From: a bacterium
GTDB lineage: Archaea > Micrarchaeota > Micrarchaeia > Micrarchaeales > CABMGC01
Assembly (NCBI GenBank): GCA_021829835.1
Contig: JAKBPE010000009.1
Span: forward strand, 1-40,726
Direction: 5' to 3'
Length of the DNA: 40,726 bases
Shown here: piece after piece, positions 1 to 7,911 of the stretch
Position numbering within the stretch: position 1 is the first letter of the stretch
How the letters are laid out: each line of letters starts with the position of its first letter
Made by a program: the position numbers and the translations under genes
The notes under the pieces: generated by a model
The model's database searches: none
Seen by the model: only the letters and a program-made list of their open reading frames with translations
Told to the model about the DNA's origin: nothing

Positions 1-89
1 AGAGCCTGGTCAAATGCGGCGGACTCAAGATCCGTTGGCTTAGGCCTACGAGAGTTCAATAAACATTTGAACAAATCTCTCTCCCTGCA
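1..89 (+). tRNA. tRNA-Leu(CAA), 5' end outside window, intron in T-loop
   Basis: The window opens inside the D-arm. The anticodon arm reads GCGGA-CTCAAGA-TCCGT, giving anticodon CAA. A long variable arm and discriminator A fit a class II leucine tRNA. The T-stem GAGAG/CTCTC encloses 22 bases instead of 7. Removing 15 bases restores TTCAAAT, exactly the T-loop of the other four tRNAs in this window. The acceptor 3' strand is TCCCTGC. The 5' acceptor strand lies before the window, so that pairing cannot be checked. Confidence 0.85.
59..73 (+). other. putative 15-base tRNA intron in the T-loop
   Basis: Between the two T-stem strands the sequence runs TTCAATAAACATTTGAACAAAT. Removing 15 bases leaves TTCAAAT; the exact cut can be at 58-72, 59-73 or 60-74, which give the same product. 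TTCA pairs with TGAA, a four-base central helix with short bulges on either side, as expected for an archaeal bulge-helix-bulge splice site. Position within the T-loop is non-canonical. The intron call is an inference from structure. Confidence 0.7.
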
Positions 90-110
90 CTTACATTCAA
101 AAGTGATAAA

Positions 111-851
111 ATGGCTAAAAAACCCCTCTCCAAAAAAACGACAAAAAAACCAAAGACAACAAAAAAAGAAAACAAATTCCTATCTAAAATAAAGAAAACA
201 AAAATAAAGGACAAAGTAATGTTCGAATTGCCTCATTATCCACAGAGCGATGAGTTTACTAGTTCTGCAGCATCGGCAATGATGGTGTTGAAGTTTCTTA
301 ATGACAGCTTTAAGTTCAAGAAGGAAAATGAATACATGATATGGCAGGAGTCTGTAAACGGAAGTGTCTGGCATGGTTCCAAGTACGGGCTTGCCTTTGC
401 ACTTGCAAAGAGAGGTGCAAAAATAGGGATAATAAGCAATACCAAGGATGAAGGATATGAAAAGAAGATGGCTGTTTATGAGAATGTAAATCTTGATACC
501 CTCGCATCTTCATTCAACGAAATACGCACAAAAGCCCAGGATATAGGCATAGAAGAAGAACATGGCCAGGTAACCATACAGATGATAAAGAAGGCACTTT
601 CAGCCAATACAATACCAATAGTGGTGATAGATGCGAATTCTATAAATTCCTATCTTGAGTCATCTCCACACTGGATAGTTGTAAAAGGATACGATAAAGA
701 TGCTTTCTATATAAATGACCCATACTCGGACAGCACAATAACTATAGACTACAATGTCTTCAAGTCATCACTGGGATATGACAGCGACATGCACATGATA
801 GTCGCAGATGCAAAATTCTTCGATTCGAAAAAGGCAAAAGAGACTAAATAA
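111..851 (+). CDS. peptidase C39-like domain protein, catalytic Cys replaced
   Basis: This 246-residue protein starts with a Lys/Thr-rich tail (about 1-35) followed by a domain resembling the C39-like cysteine peptidase fold. The segment PQSDEFTSSAASAMM (about 44-58) aligns with the usual QxDxxTCGPAxLxM active-site helix, but the nucleophile position holds Ser (about residue 51) and the Gly-Pro is Ser-Ala. The later His-containing strand SPHWIVVKGYD (His about 187) and the NDPY segment are kept. It therefore looks like a binding or pseudo-enzyme form rather than a working Cys protease. No signal peptide is visible. It lies 21 bases after tRNA-Leu and converges with the next gene, stop codons six bases apart. 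The family call is from motif memory and fairly sure; the role is unknown. Confidence 0.6.
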   Translation: MAKKPLSKKTTKKPKTTKKENKFLSKIKKTKIKDKVMFELPHYPQSDEFTSSAASAMMVLKFLNDSFKFKKENEYMIWQESVNGSVWHGSKYGLAFALAKRGAKIGIISNTKDEGYEKKMAVYENVNLDTLASSFNEIRTKAQDIGIEEEHGQVTIQMIKKALSANTIPIVVIDANSINSYLESSPHWIVVKGYDKDAFYINDPYSDSTITIDYNVFKSSLGYDSDMHMIVADAKFFDSKKAKETK

Positions 852-857
852 ATCAGG

Positions 858-1760
858 CTATCCTTTTTTCAGTATCTTCCCGGAGGCGATTATTCTGGGG
901 GATTTATCCCTTATAAGGATAAATTTATCGGATTCCAGGAGCGCTGCCGGCCTTTCCAGTTTTATCTGGAATAGATTCTCTTCCTTCTTTATTCTACAGC
1001 TTACAACTGAAAAACCGCTCACAAGCGTATAACTTGTATTCTCAATATCAATCCCTTTGCATAAAGGACTCATATAAATTTCTGAAACGAATGAATCTGT
1101 CTTGGGTCTCCCTTTTCTTGAAAGTATGTCTCCCTTTTCTATCTCTTCATGACCTGCTCCTTTTACTGCAAGGCCCACTCTGTCTCCTAGCTTAGCTTCC
1201 TCTGTGTCACTGTCATGTACCTGTATAGACCTGACCAATATCTCTTTCTCTCCGTTAAGCTGAAGGTCGTCATGAACCTTTACTCTTCCAGACCTTACAA
1301 ATCCAAGAAGCACTGTGCCTATGCCTTTCACTGGAAATGCTTTATCCAGATCAATTCTGAGTTCTTCACTATCCGCCTTCCTCTCACCACATACTGATAT
1401 TATCTTTTCTGTAATCATCTTTCTATTACAAAATGAATATTCTCTAAGCACAATGCTTTTAAGGATGCCTGAAATATCATTCTCCTCAGTAAAAATGACC
1501 TTCTTTTCCAGAAGACTCGCCGCTATCACCGCCTCTCCAAAAAGCGAATCAATATTTGCAGTGCTTATCACTACAATGTCAGCAAGCGATACTGCCTCTC
1601 CCACCGCATAAAACTTGCCTGTCGCATCCGAAGGAACCAGAGCCACTATGTCTTCTCCATTCATCTTCCTGTCATAATAAGTTATTCCGTTTTGGCTTCC
1701 CTTCTTTCCTATCTCAGAAGCAAGCGACTCATCATTAGGTACTGCTACTATTATTCCCAA
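858..1760 (-). CDS. SelB/EF-Tu-like protein without GTPase motifs
   Basis: The 300-residue product has a central EF-Tu domain-2-like beta barrel (about 135-220; IGTVLLGFVRSGRVKVHDDL and the KLGDRVGLAVKG segment), as in SelB and other translational GTPases. The N-terminal part begins like a G-domain beta strand (GIIVAVPNDES) but has no P-loop GxxxxGKS/T, DxxG or NKxD motif. It is thus a pseudo-GTPase similar to archaeal SelB-like paralogues; the function is unknown. Translation probably starts at TTG (1760): it directly follows the stop of the upstream glycosyltransferase gene and has a perfect GGAGGT Shine-Dalgarno six bases before it, while the first internal ATG would delete the first strand. 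Confidence 0.6.
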   Translation of the reverse strand: MGIIVAVPNDESLASEIGKKGSQNGITYYDRKMNGEDIVALVPSDATGKFYAVGEAVSLADIVVISTANIDSLFGEAVIAASLLEKKVIFTEENDISGILKSIVLREYSFCNRKMITEKIISVCGERKADSEELRIDLDKAFPVKGIGTVLLGFVRSGRVKVHDDLQLNGEKEILVRSIQVHDSDTEEAKLGDRVGLAVKGAGHEEIEKGDILSRKGRPKTDSFVSEIYMSPLCKGIDIENTSYTLVSGFSVVSCRIKKEENLFQIKLERPAALLESDKFILIRDKSPRIIASGKILKKG

Positions 1761-2888
1761 TCAATTACCTCCATTTAAAAGTTTTTCATAAAACGATACT
1801 ACGTTAGACGTGGAGAACATCTTCAGGTTTTTAATATCTGGTTTATTATATTCTCCTCTGTTCTTCATTATCCTAATTAACTGCTTAGGTATATTCCCCT
1901 CTTTTTCAACTATGCACATCTTCTTGACCTCTTCAGGCATAGGCGAATATTCAGGAATCACTACACTAGTGCCAAGAGCGATGCTCTCAAGCGCTATAAT
2001 CCCAAGCCCTTCCCTCTCACCCATATGGAGGAGTACCTTCGATTCTGCTATAGTTTTATAAAGGTCCCTCTTATCCTTGAAAAAATGCCTTACTTTTACC
2101 AAATTTCCCAATCTCATCTCATCTATTCTTCTTTCTATATCTTCCTTTTCTATCCCGTCTCCTATCAGGAGTGCTTCAAATTCAAAACCCTCTTTTCTCA
2201 CTGCATCTACTGCAAGAAGCCATTTGTCTATCCTCTTCTCTTTTATGAACCTTCCAGAAAAAATAATCCTGTTTTTTTTCACTCTTGAAGACCTTCTAAT
2301 ATCACTTAAGATCTTGTCCTCAAGCACAGGGGCAAACCTCGAAATCCTTCTCCTTTCTATTCCTAGTCCTTCAAGTCCTCTGGCAGTAATGCTCGAATTT
2401 GCAACATACATTGCCCTTCTAGATCTTATAAGCATATTTGCGTATGCATTTGCAACACTCCCAATTCCAATCCCAAGATAATTCTGCCAATACTTGTGAT
2501 CCCAAACTTCGTCAACTTTGACCACAAGCTTCGCATTCTTTGCCCTGCAATATGCTTTTATGAGCGGCAGATGTAGAATTGGGAAAGCGTTTGTAATTAC
2601 AACATCAAAATCATACTTGAATATTTCTCTGACGTGCAAGGCAAAATAGAGAGCTTCCCTTATTGCTCTTCTGCCATGCTTGTATGCGTCTCTCTCAGTA
2701 ATGGGTTCTCCCAATGCGTGATAATGCACATTCTCATAAAAAAAATCCTCTTTCATGCCTTTCCAACGCATAGTGAAGAAGTCCACATCGTGCTTCTTGG
2801 CCATTTCCCTCGATTCCACATTGAATATCTGCTCCGCTCCACCTCTATGCCATGGATACGGAATATCATAGACAAAGGCAATCTTCAT
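1761..2888 (-). CDS. glycosyltransferase, group 1 / GT4 family
   Basis: About 375 residues with the two-lobed GT-B layout. The N-terminal Rossmann lobe starts MKIAFVYDIPYPWHRGGAEQ, with the GG loop typical of GT4 enzymes. The C-terminal lobe has RIIFSGRFIKEKRIDKWLLA (about 205-225) and the nucleotide-sugar site segment GEREGLGIIALESIALGTSV, where E-x7-E would bind the donor. No membrane segment is seen, so it likely acts at the inner membrane face on a lipid or glycan acceptor. The track's start is a TTG nine bases upstream; ATG at 2888 is preferred because it begins the first beta strand. Its donor and acceptor cannot be told from sequence. It may feed the lipid-carrier pathway encoded at 7.9-11.5 kb (inference). 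Confidence 0.85.
   Translation of the reverse strand: MKIAFVYDIPYPWHRGGAEQIFNVESREMAKKHDVDFFTMRWKGMKEDFFYENVHYHALGEPITERDAYKHGRRAIREALYFALHVREIFKYDFDVVITNAFPILHLPLIKAYCRAKNAKLVVKVDEVWDHKYWQNYLGIGIGSVANAYANMLIRSRRAMYVANSSITARGLEGLGIERRRISRFAPVLEDKILSDIRRSSRVKKNRIIFSGRFIKEKRIDKWLLAVDAVRKEGFEFEALLIGDGIEKEDIERRIDEMRLGNLVKVRHFFKDKRDLYKTIAESKVLLHMGEREGLGIIALESIALGTSVVIPEYSPMPEEVKKMCIVEKEGNIPKQLIRIMKNRGEYNKPDIKNLKMFSTSNVVSFYEKLLNGGN
1767..1772 (-). promoter_or_regulatory. Shine-Dalgarno GGAGGT for the TTG start at 1760
   Basis: On the minus strand GGAGGT lies inside the last codons of the glycosyltransferase gene, six bases before TTG. It is the strongest Shine-Dalgarno noticed in the window and decides the non-ATG start. 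It points to translational coupling of the two genes. Confidence 0.7.
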
Positions 2889-3099
2889 GCAGACCAACGT
2901 GCCGCAACCTACTATCTATTGCAGGAAATGCTCATAAACTCTCGGTTTGTTCTACTTAGGGAATTGACATTTACTTTTAATTTAAATTTACCGTTTCGAG
3001 TAGCAGAGATTCATCCAATATATAGAAATATAAAAAAGTTAAGAAATCAAACGAATTTACCATTCGACATCTCAATTAAGCTAGTAGAGCATTATTTCT

Positions 3100-4302
3100 T
3101 CAGAACGTTTTATACTTGCCCAGAGATATATCAAGCGTAAATTCTCCTATATTGTCAAGCATTCCTTCAGCCGTGTAGTTTATCTTATTTCTAATGCTTC
3201 CGAGCTCGCTTCCCTTATCCATTATCACATTTATGTTAAGATTGTGCGGTTCGCTTATTCTCTTTCCTATCTGGCTTAGTATTGATATATCGCATTCTTT
3301 AATCTCAGGATACTCATCAGTTATCTTTCTAGCCATCTCAGTGGCAAGTATGTTGTATATCTTTCCTATATGGTTGACTGGGTTCTTGCCAGCAGCTGCC
3401 TCCAGGCTCATATGCCTGAATGGCGTTATCATCCCATTGACTCTGTTTCCCCTTCCTACCGATCCATCGTCCCCTGCCTCGCAGCTGAGCCCTGTTTTAG
3501 TTATGTATATATCTTCCTTGTCTATCGAGTCTCCAGTGTTTATGTGTACCTTTATCTCTTTGCCGGTGATTCTCTTTGCATTTTCTACTATGTCTCTCTC
3601 CACGCTCTCCTTTGTTTTTACATATTCATCAATACTGCCAATAAACTTCGATACAAATGCTATCGCTATTGTAAGCGTAATGCTCTCCCCGTCTCGCATT
3701 CCCATTACCTTTACATCTTCACCCACTGCAGGAACTCTCTTTTTGTAGTCTCTGCTATTAAGGAACTTCTCTGTTTCAAGCACTACTCTCTCAACATCAG
3801 TAAACGGGGCAAAGCCTATACCGAAAGAAGTATCATTTGCTAATGGGATTTCTTTTCCAGATCTTTCAAAGACTCCAACAAGGTCGCTGCTGCCTTTAGC
3901 TACCATTCCACTGAAATTAACCTCCTCGTCAATATCGAGGAATCTTGTATTGTTTTTTAAGTAATTCCTGGCAACATCCACCGCTATTCCATTGACATCT
4001 ATCTCCTTCCCATTTACCAGCGCGGTTGCTCTTCCAGTGACTATGACTTCAATCTTCTTTGTTATCTCTCCTCCCCCGTAACTGACTTTTGCGGCTCCTC
4101 CTACAATAAGCCCCTTGTCTACATTGTGGTGCATTATTACTCCGGCCTCCTCCATATATCTCCTGCACAATTCCACGCTTGTTGCATCGCATATGCCGTC
4201 TATGAGGCTGTCAGGGTGTCCCAATCCCTTTCTCTCAACATACTCTGTGCTCTGTTCCACTACCGGCTTTATATCTAACTGGTTGATTGTTATGCTTTTC
4301 AT
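3100..4302 (-). CDS. mat: S-adenosylmethionine synthetase, archaeal type
   Basis: This 400-residue enzyme makes SAM from methionine and ATP. It belongs to the archaeal MAT family (not the bacterial MetK sequence family): VERKGLGHPDSLIDGICDA near the N-terminus, NVDKGLIVGGAAKVSYGGG (about 60-80), and GDDGSVGRGNRVNGMITPFR (about 265-285), with PVNHIGKIYNILA after it. Length is usual for the family. ATG at 4302 begins MKSITINQL; a GTG three codons upstream (4311) is possible and lies about 26 bases from a TATATATA box. It is divergent from an HTH-CBS regulator with only 76 bases between the starts. CBS domains often bind SAM or adenosine nucleotides, so that regulator may sense this enzyme's product (inference). 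Confidence 0.95.
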   Translation of the reverse strand: MKSITINQLDIKPVVEQSTEYVERKGLGHPDSLIDGICDATSVELCRRYMEEAGVIMHHNVDKGLIVGGAAKVSYGGGEITKKIEVIVTGRATALVNGKEIDVNGIAVDVARNYLKNNTRFLDIDEEVNFSGMVAKGSSDLVGVFERSGKEIPLANDTSFGIGFAPFTDVERVVLETEKFLNSRDYKKRVPAVGEDVKVMGMRDGESITLTIAIAFVSKFIGSIDEYVKTKESVERDIVENAKRITGKEIKVHINTGDSIDKEDIYITKTGLSCEAGDDGSVGRGNRVNGMITPFRHMSLEAAAGKNPVNHIGKIYNILATEMARKITDEYPEIKECDISILSQIGKRISEPHNLNINVIMDKGSELGSIRNKINYTAEGMLDNIGEFTLDISLGKYKTF

Positions 4303-4331
4303 AAAACACACTTCATACCAATAAAGCTCTG

Positions 4332-4342
4332 GATATATATAA
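4332..4342 (-). promoter_or_regulatory. TATA box for SAM synthetase, divergent promoter region
   Basis: The alternating TATATATA stretch lies 26-35 bases before the GTG/ATG candidates of the SAM synthetase gene, fitting an archaeal TATA box. An A+T-rich ATTAAAAA near 4353-4360 sits about 25 bases before ATG 4379 of the divergent regulator. Both promoters share one 76-base region, which allows joint control. Confidence 0.45.
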
Positions 4343-4378
4343 TCATTTTTGCATTAAAAATTACTAATGGTAATTATA

Positions 4379-4972
4379 ATGAACGAGATTGAATCCCTGG
4401 TTTCCATATCCCTCAGGATAAAAAATACAAGGAAGGCAATAGGCATAAGCCAGAAAAAACTGGCAAACATAGCCGGGCTAAGTCAGAGCACAATAGCAAG
4501 GCTGGAGAGCGACATACTGAGCCTTAACCCAAGTTACGAAACCGTATACCGGGTTCTAGATTCCCTTCATAACTTTCAGTCTTCGGAAAAAGAGTCAAGT
4601 ATGGCAGACAAGCCTATAAAATCGGTAATGCATAAAATGGTAATATATGTCTCTCCAAAAGATCCAGTTGGCAAGGCAGTTGGCATAATGAAAGAAAACA
4701 ACTTTACCCAGCTTCCTGTGCTTGACATGAACAAAGCAGTCATTGGGACTATAAACGAAAAACGGTTATTGAAAATAGCAACAGAGAGCCCGAAGAACAT
4801 CTCCAAGCTTACCGTATCTGAGATCCTCGATCCCGCACTCCCTGCTTTCGATGAAAACACCGAGATATACCGTATAAGGCCTGTACTCGAAAACTTCGGA
4901 GCAGTACTGGCAATGCGCGGCAGCAAAGCAACCGGGATAGTTACAATATACGACCTGCTGAAGTTCCTCTAA
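4379..4972 (+). CDS. HTH (XRE-type) regulator with two CBS domains
   Basis: The protein (about 197 residues from ATG 4379) has an XRE-like helix-turn-helix at about 10-60 (IGISQKKLANIAGLSQSTIARLES), then a linker and a CBS pair (about 72-197; first motif MHKMVIYVSPKDPVGKAVGIM, second LTVSEILDPALPAFDENTEI). This HTH-CBS arrangement is common in archaeal transcription regulators, where the CBS module binds an adenosyl ligand. The track's ATG at 4367 would add MVII; ATG 4379 fits a leaderless transcript better. It is divergent from the SAM synthetase gene, making SAM, MTA or AMP plausible effectors; this is inferred from context only. Confidence 0.85.
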   Translation: MNEIESLVSISLRIKNTRKAIGISQKKLANIAGLSQSTIARLESDILSLNPSYETVYRVLDSLHNFQSSEKESSMADKPIKSVMHKMVIYVSPKDPVGKAVGIMKENNFTQLPVLDMNKAVIGTINEKRLLKIATESPKNISKLTVSEILDPALPAFDENTEIYRIRPVLENFGAVLAMRGSKATGIVTIYDLLKFL

Positions 4973-5002
4973 TCTGCCATACTAAATGGTGAATGTCTTG
5001 AA

Positions 5003-5734
5003 TCAGATTGGTACAGCACCTATGAAATGTCCTATAAGATAACCAGCAAATCCTGCAGCAAGTCCTATTATAAGCATCTGCAAACCGCTCTTCCATAATG
5101 AGCCTACAGTGGTCTTGGCTTCATAATATCCTATCAGGAAGAGCGTAATTCCGCTTACTATTATTGAAGCCAGAATGCCCATATGTATATTTTTATATAG
5201 GAATATGAACGGTATTATAGGCATTATAGAACCGAATATCGTTGACATTATCACTACCAGAAAGCTTCTAAACGGTTCAGATTTCTTTACAGGTGCAAGA
5301 TCAAGCTCAAATGCCATCATAAATTCCAGCCAGGCTCTTGGATTTGATATTATCTTCTCGGTCATGCTTTCAAGCTCCTCTCCCTTGTATCCCCATCTCT
5401 TGAATATATCCCTGACTTCTTCTTTCTCCATCTTTGGAACTTCCTTCATCTCGCGTTTCTCACGCTCAACCTCTTTAAGATACTGTTTCCTTCTTGCAGA
5501 AGTAGAGGTATACGCAACAGCTCCCATCGATATGGATTCAGCTCCCAATGCTGCAAGAGCTCCCACAAACAAAAGTCTTACATCAGAAGTAGCTGCAGAG
5601 ATCCCAAGTATTATCCCAAGAACATTTACAAGCCCGTCTTGGCTTCCAAGAATGAAATTCGAGAGAAATGAATGGCGTACATGTGTCTCACTGTGTTCAT
5701 CCTTTTCATCTTCCAAAAAAATCTTCTCCGACAC
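5003..5734 (-). CDS. VIT1/CCC1 family metal transporter
   Basis: This 243-residue membrane protein matches the vacuolar iron transporter/CCC1 family: HSFLSNFILGSQDGLVNVLG (first helix, about 21-40), then GALAALGAESISMGAVAYTS (helix 2), a charged cytoplasmic segment rich in Glu/Lys (about 80-135) corresponding to the metal-binding domain, and three C-terminal helices (about 155-240). Members export Fe2+ or Mn2+ from the cytosol. Translation seems to start at GTG 5734: there is no in-frame ATG before helix 2, and a TATATAAC box lies about 20 bases upstream on the minus strand. It converges with the HTH-CBS gene. The exact metal cannot be read from the sequence. Confidence 0.85.
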   Translation of the reverse strand: MSEKIFLEDEKDEHSETHVRHSFLSNFILGSQDGLVNVLGIILGISAATSDVRLLFVGALAALGAESISMGAVAYTSTSARRKQYLKEVEREKREMKEVPKMEKEEVRDIFKRWGYKGEELESMTEKIISNPRAWLEFMMAFELDLAPVKKSEPFRSFLVVIMSTIFGSIMPIIPFIFLYKNIHMGILASIIVSGITLFLIGYYEAKTTVGSLWKSGLQMLIIGLAAGFAGYLIGHFIGAVPI

Positions 5735-5870
5735 TGCCGTGCATGCGCGGTATATAACTACACATGCAACACAGCGATATCTTAAGACCAGATATGTACA
5801 TCTATGTTTATATACCTAACATAAATAATAATCCTCTATCAAACCCGCTTCAAAATCAGAGTGAAAACAG

Positions 5871-6128
5871 ATGCACAAAAAAGCAAAAACCCACATAAAA
5901 AAGCTTAAACGCTGGCTTGAAATTCTTGCATTTCTTTCTCTGATAGCAGATACTGCCATATCCATATTGACATTTATCTCATTAAAATTTGGAGAGAAAT
6001 ATACGCTAAAAATATTATTCCTGGTAAACTACGTACTCAGCGGCATTGTTGTGGCATCACTGGTATGCTTCATACTGCTTGGTGTATTCATGCACTACGA
6101 CAAGTTCCTGAAACTAATAAACAGATAA
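5871..6128 (+). CDS. small membrane protein, two helices, unknown
   Basis: I do not recognise this 85-residue protein. A Lys-rich N-terminus (MHKKAKTHIKKLKRW) is followed by two hydrophobic segments (about 17-37 and 46-72) and a short charged tail, so both ends are probably cytoplasmic by the positive-inside rule. It lies alone between the divergent CCC1 gene and the convergent deoxyhypusine synthase gene. Coding status rests on clear amphiphilic layout and lack of any overlapping better ORF. Confidence 0.6.
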   Translation: MHKKAKTHIKKLKRWLEILAFLSLIADTAISILTFISLKFGEKYTLKILFLVNYVLSGIVVASLVCFILLGVFMHYDKFLKLINR

Positions 6129-6162
6129 GAAACAAGATTGTAACAAAACAGGCTCTTCCCTA

Positions 6163-7119
6163 TCAGAACATGTCAAGCGCTGCGAACATCAATGGAAGTA
6201 TTATTGTAGCGTCTCCATCGATTGTAACATACCTGGCTTTTTCCTTGACTTTGCCCCACGATACTGCCTCTGTAAGCCTGGCCCCTGAGAGCCCTCCGTC
6301 GTACTGTGAAGCTGTGGTTATATACACTGCGTAATCAAGCCCCCCTTTGAATTGGTTCCACCATATGGTATGATGTTTGCTTATGCCTCCCCCTACCATG
6401 AGTGCTCCAGTCTTTTTGTTTTCGAATGCTATATCGCTAAGCATAAGCTCATCCCTGAGAAGATTAAGCTTGAAGTCATGGTCCTGCGAAAAGATAGCCA
6501 GCTGGGTACCGAAAGCACCATCTACTATCCCAGGGCAGAAGAGCTTTACATTGTTGAGGTAAGCCTGCCTTATTATTGAGTTATTGTCCTTCATCCTCTT
6601 TCCAAATTCATAAAGAAGCTCGCTTGGACTGTATTCTTTCTTATAATCTTTTGATTTGTACAAGTCGGACATTATCTCCCTGAAGTACTTTTCCACTGTC
6701 AACCCGTATTCCTTGCTCTCTATGAATACATTTCCAAGACGGTATATGCTCATCTCGAATAGCTTGTCATCATTAGCCTCGAAACTGCCCACGCTGTACT
6801 TTCCTCCGTAAGCCCTTGCAAGATCATGATCTAGGGTTCCGCATGTGGTCATTACAGCATCAAAATACTTCATTGAAGCTGATATCATCCCCCTGAGCCC
6901 TGTAGATATTATGTTAGCGGTAAATGAAAAAAAGTTATACGAGTCGCTATCGTTCTTCATTCTCTCTAGGATTTTTATTCCGTCTACCATATGTTGTGCA
7001 GAGAACCCACCAACATCATTCATGGCATCTATGAGTTCCTTCACCCTCATGCCTTTCTTAAGCTTTATCTCCCTGACTTCTCTTGAAAGAAGCTCTTTCT
7101 TGCTGTATTTTTTCTCCAT
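6163..7119 (-). CDS. dys: deoxyhypusine synthase
   Basis: The 318-residue enzyme transfers the aminobutyl group of spermidine to a lysine of aIF5A, using NAD. Diagnostic segments are STGLRGMISASMKYFDAVMT (NAD site), TTCGTLDHDLARAYGG, and the C-terminal GGGISKHHTIWWNQFKGGLD, whose Lys is the catalytic residue, followed by DYAVYITTASQYDGGLSGAR and EAVSWGKV. Length is normal for the family. It starts eight bases after the stop of apt on the same strand, so the two are probably co-transcribed. The aIF5A target gene is not in the window. Confidence 0.95.
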   Translation of the reverse strand: MEKKYSKKELLSREVREIKLKKGMRVKELIDAMNDVGGFSAQHMVDGIKILERMKNDSDSYNFFSFTANIISTGLRGMISASMKYFDAVMTTCGTLDHDLARAYGGKYSVGSFEANDDKLFEMSIYRLGNVFIESKEYGLTVEKYFREIMSDLYKSKDYKKEYSPSELLYEFGKRMKDNNSIIRQAYLNNVKLFCPGIVDGAFGTQLAIFSQDHDFKLNLLRDELMLSDIAFENKKTGALMVGGGISKHHTIWWNQFKGGLDYAVYITTASQYDGGLSGARLTEAVSWGKVKEKARYVTIDGDATIILPLMFAALDMF

Positions 7120-7127
7120 ATGAAAAC

Positions 7128-7661
7128 CTAAAATTTAAGAATGGAAGTGACCTTATCGTCTCCAAGAAGCGCACGTCCTGCAAGTTCTGATATTTCCACT
7201 ACAAAAAGATATCCCTCAATCAAGCCCCCCAACCTTCCCACGAGCTTTCCCGCAGCTCCGGCAGTTCCTCCTGTAGCAAGAAGATCATCTATTATAACTA
7301 TTTTTGAGCCTTTGGGAAATGAATCCTCATGCATCTCAAGCGCGGCATTGCCATACTCCAGCTGATATTCTTCGCTTATGGCTTTATAGGGTAGCTTCCC
7401 TTTTTTCCTCGCAGGAACAAAACCAAGCCCAAGCGCATATGCGACTGCTGAGCCCATTATGAATCCCCTTGCATCGATTCCGACTATATAATCGGGTTTC
7501 AGCTTCTCTGCTTTATTAGAAAGCTCTTCAATGCATCTTTTAAATGCAGAAGCATCAGAAAGCATCGGGGTTATATCTCTGAATATGATTCCCTTCTTCG
7601 GGTAATCGGGTATGGCTCTTATATACCTTCTAAGATCTATTTCTTCATCTTCAATTTCCAT
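7128..7661 (-). CDS. apt: adenine phosphoribosyltransferase
   Basis: The 177-residue product converts adenine and PRPP to AMP. It shows the bacterial/eukaryotic APT layout: IPDYPKKGIIFRDITPML near the N-terminus, IVGIDARGFIMGSAVAYALG (about 62-80), the flexible loop with RKKGKLPYK, and the PRPP-binding motif VIIDDLLATGGTAGA (about 122-136). ATG 7661 is the only sensible start. It is the first gene of an apt-dys pair. Adenine is a by-product of the methylthioadenosine formed during spermidine synthesis, which gives a metabolic reason for the pairing (inference). Confidence 0.95.
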   Translation of the reverse strand: MEIEDEEIDLRRYIRAIPDYPKKGIIFRDITPMLSDASAFKRCIEELSNKAEKLKPDYIVGIDARGFIMGSAVAYALGLGFVPARKKGKLPYKAISEEYQLEYGNAALEMHEDSFPKGSKIVIIDDLLATGGTAGAAGKLVGRLGGLIEGYLFVVEISELAGRALLGDDKVTSILKF

Positions 7662-7911
7662 TTAAACAGAATATATACTATACTTAAGGTTTTATAATCC
7701 TGCACGGAATCAATACAAAATCCTGAAAAATAGGCTATCTTTAGGATTGACAAACTAAGCCTAAGATTTCGTAGTAAACACAAGTGATTATTTAAATATT
7801 TGTATATATAATTCTTTTAATCCGTATATACTGTCCTTAATGAGAAAGTCTAAAATGAAAATATCAGTATAAATATCAAGCATATATCATAATAAATAAA
7901 AACGTAATCAA
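7662..7911. other. A+T-rich divergent intergenic region, no gene seen
   Basis: These 250 bases separate apt (minus) from the cis-prenyltransferase gene (plus). Both strands lack open frames longer than about ten codons. TATA-like stretches occur near 7668-7680 (for apt) and 7870-7890 (for the plus-strand operon). A second TATA-like stretch near 7799-7811 has no assigned gene. Confidence 0.5.

Noticed and set aside
2634-3140. 168-residue plus-strand ORF across the glycosyltransferase start and the gap before mat
   Set aside because: Most of it is antisense to the glycosyltransferase, which has clear motifs. The remainder in the 211-base gap has no recognisable domain and no promoter of its own.
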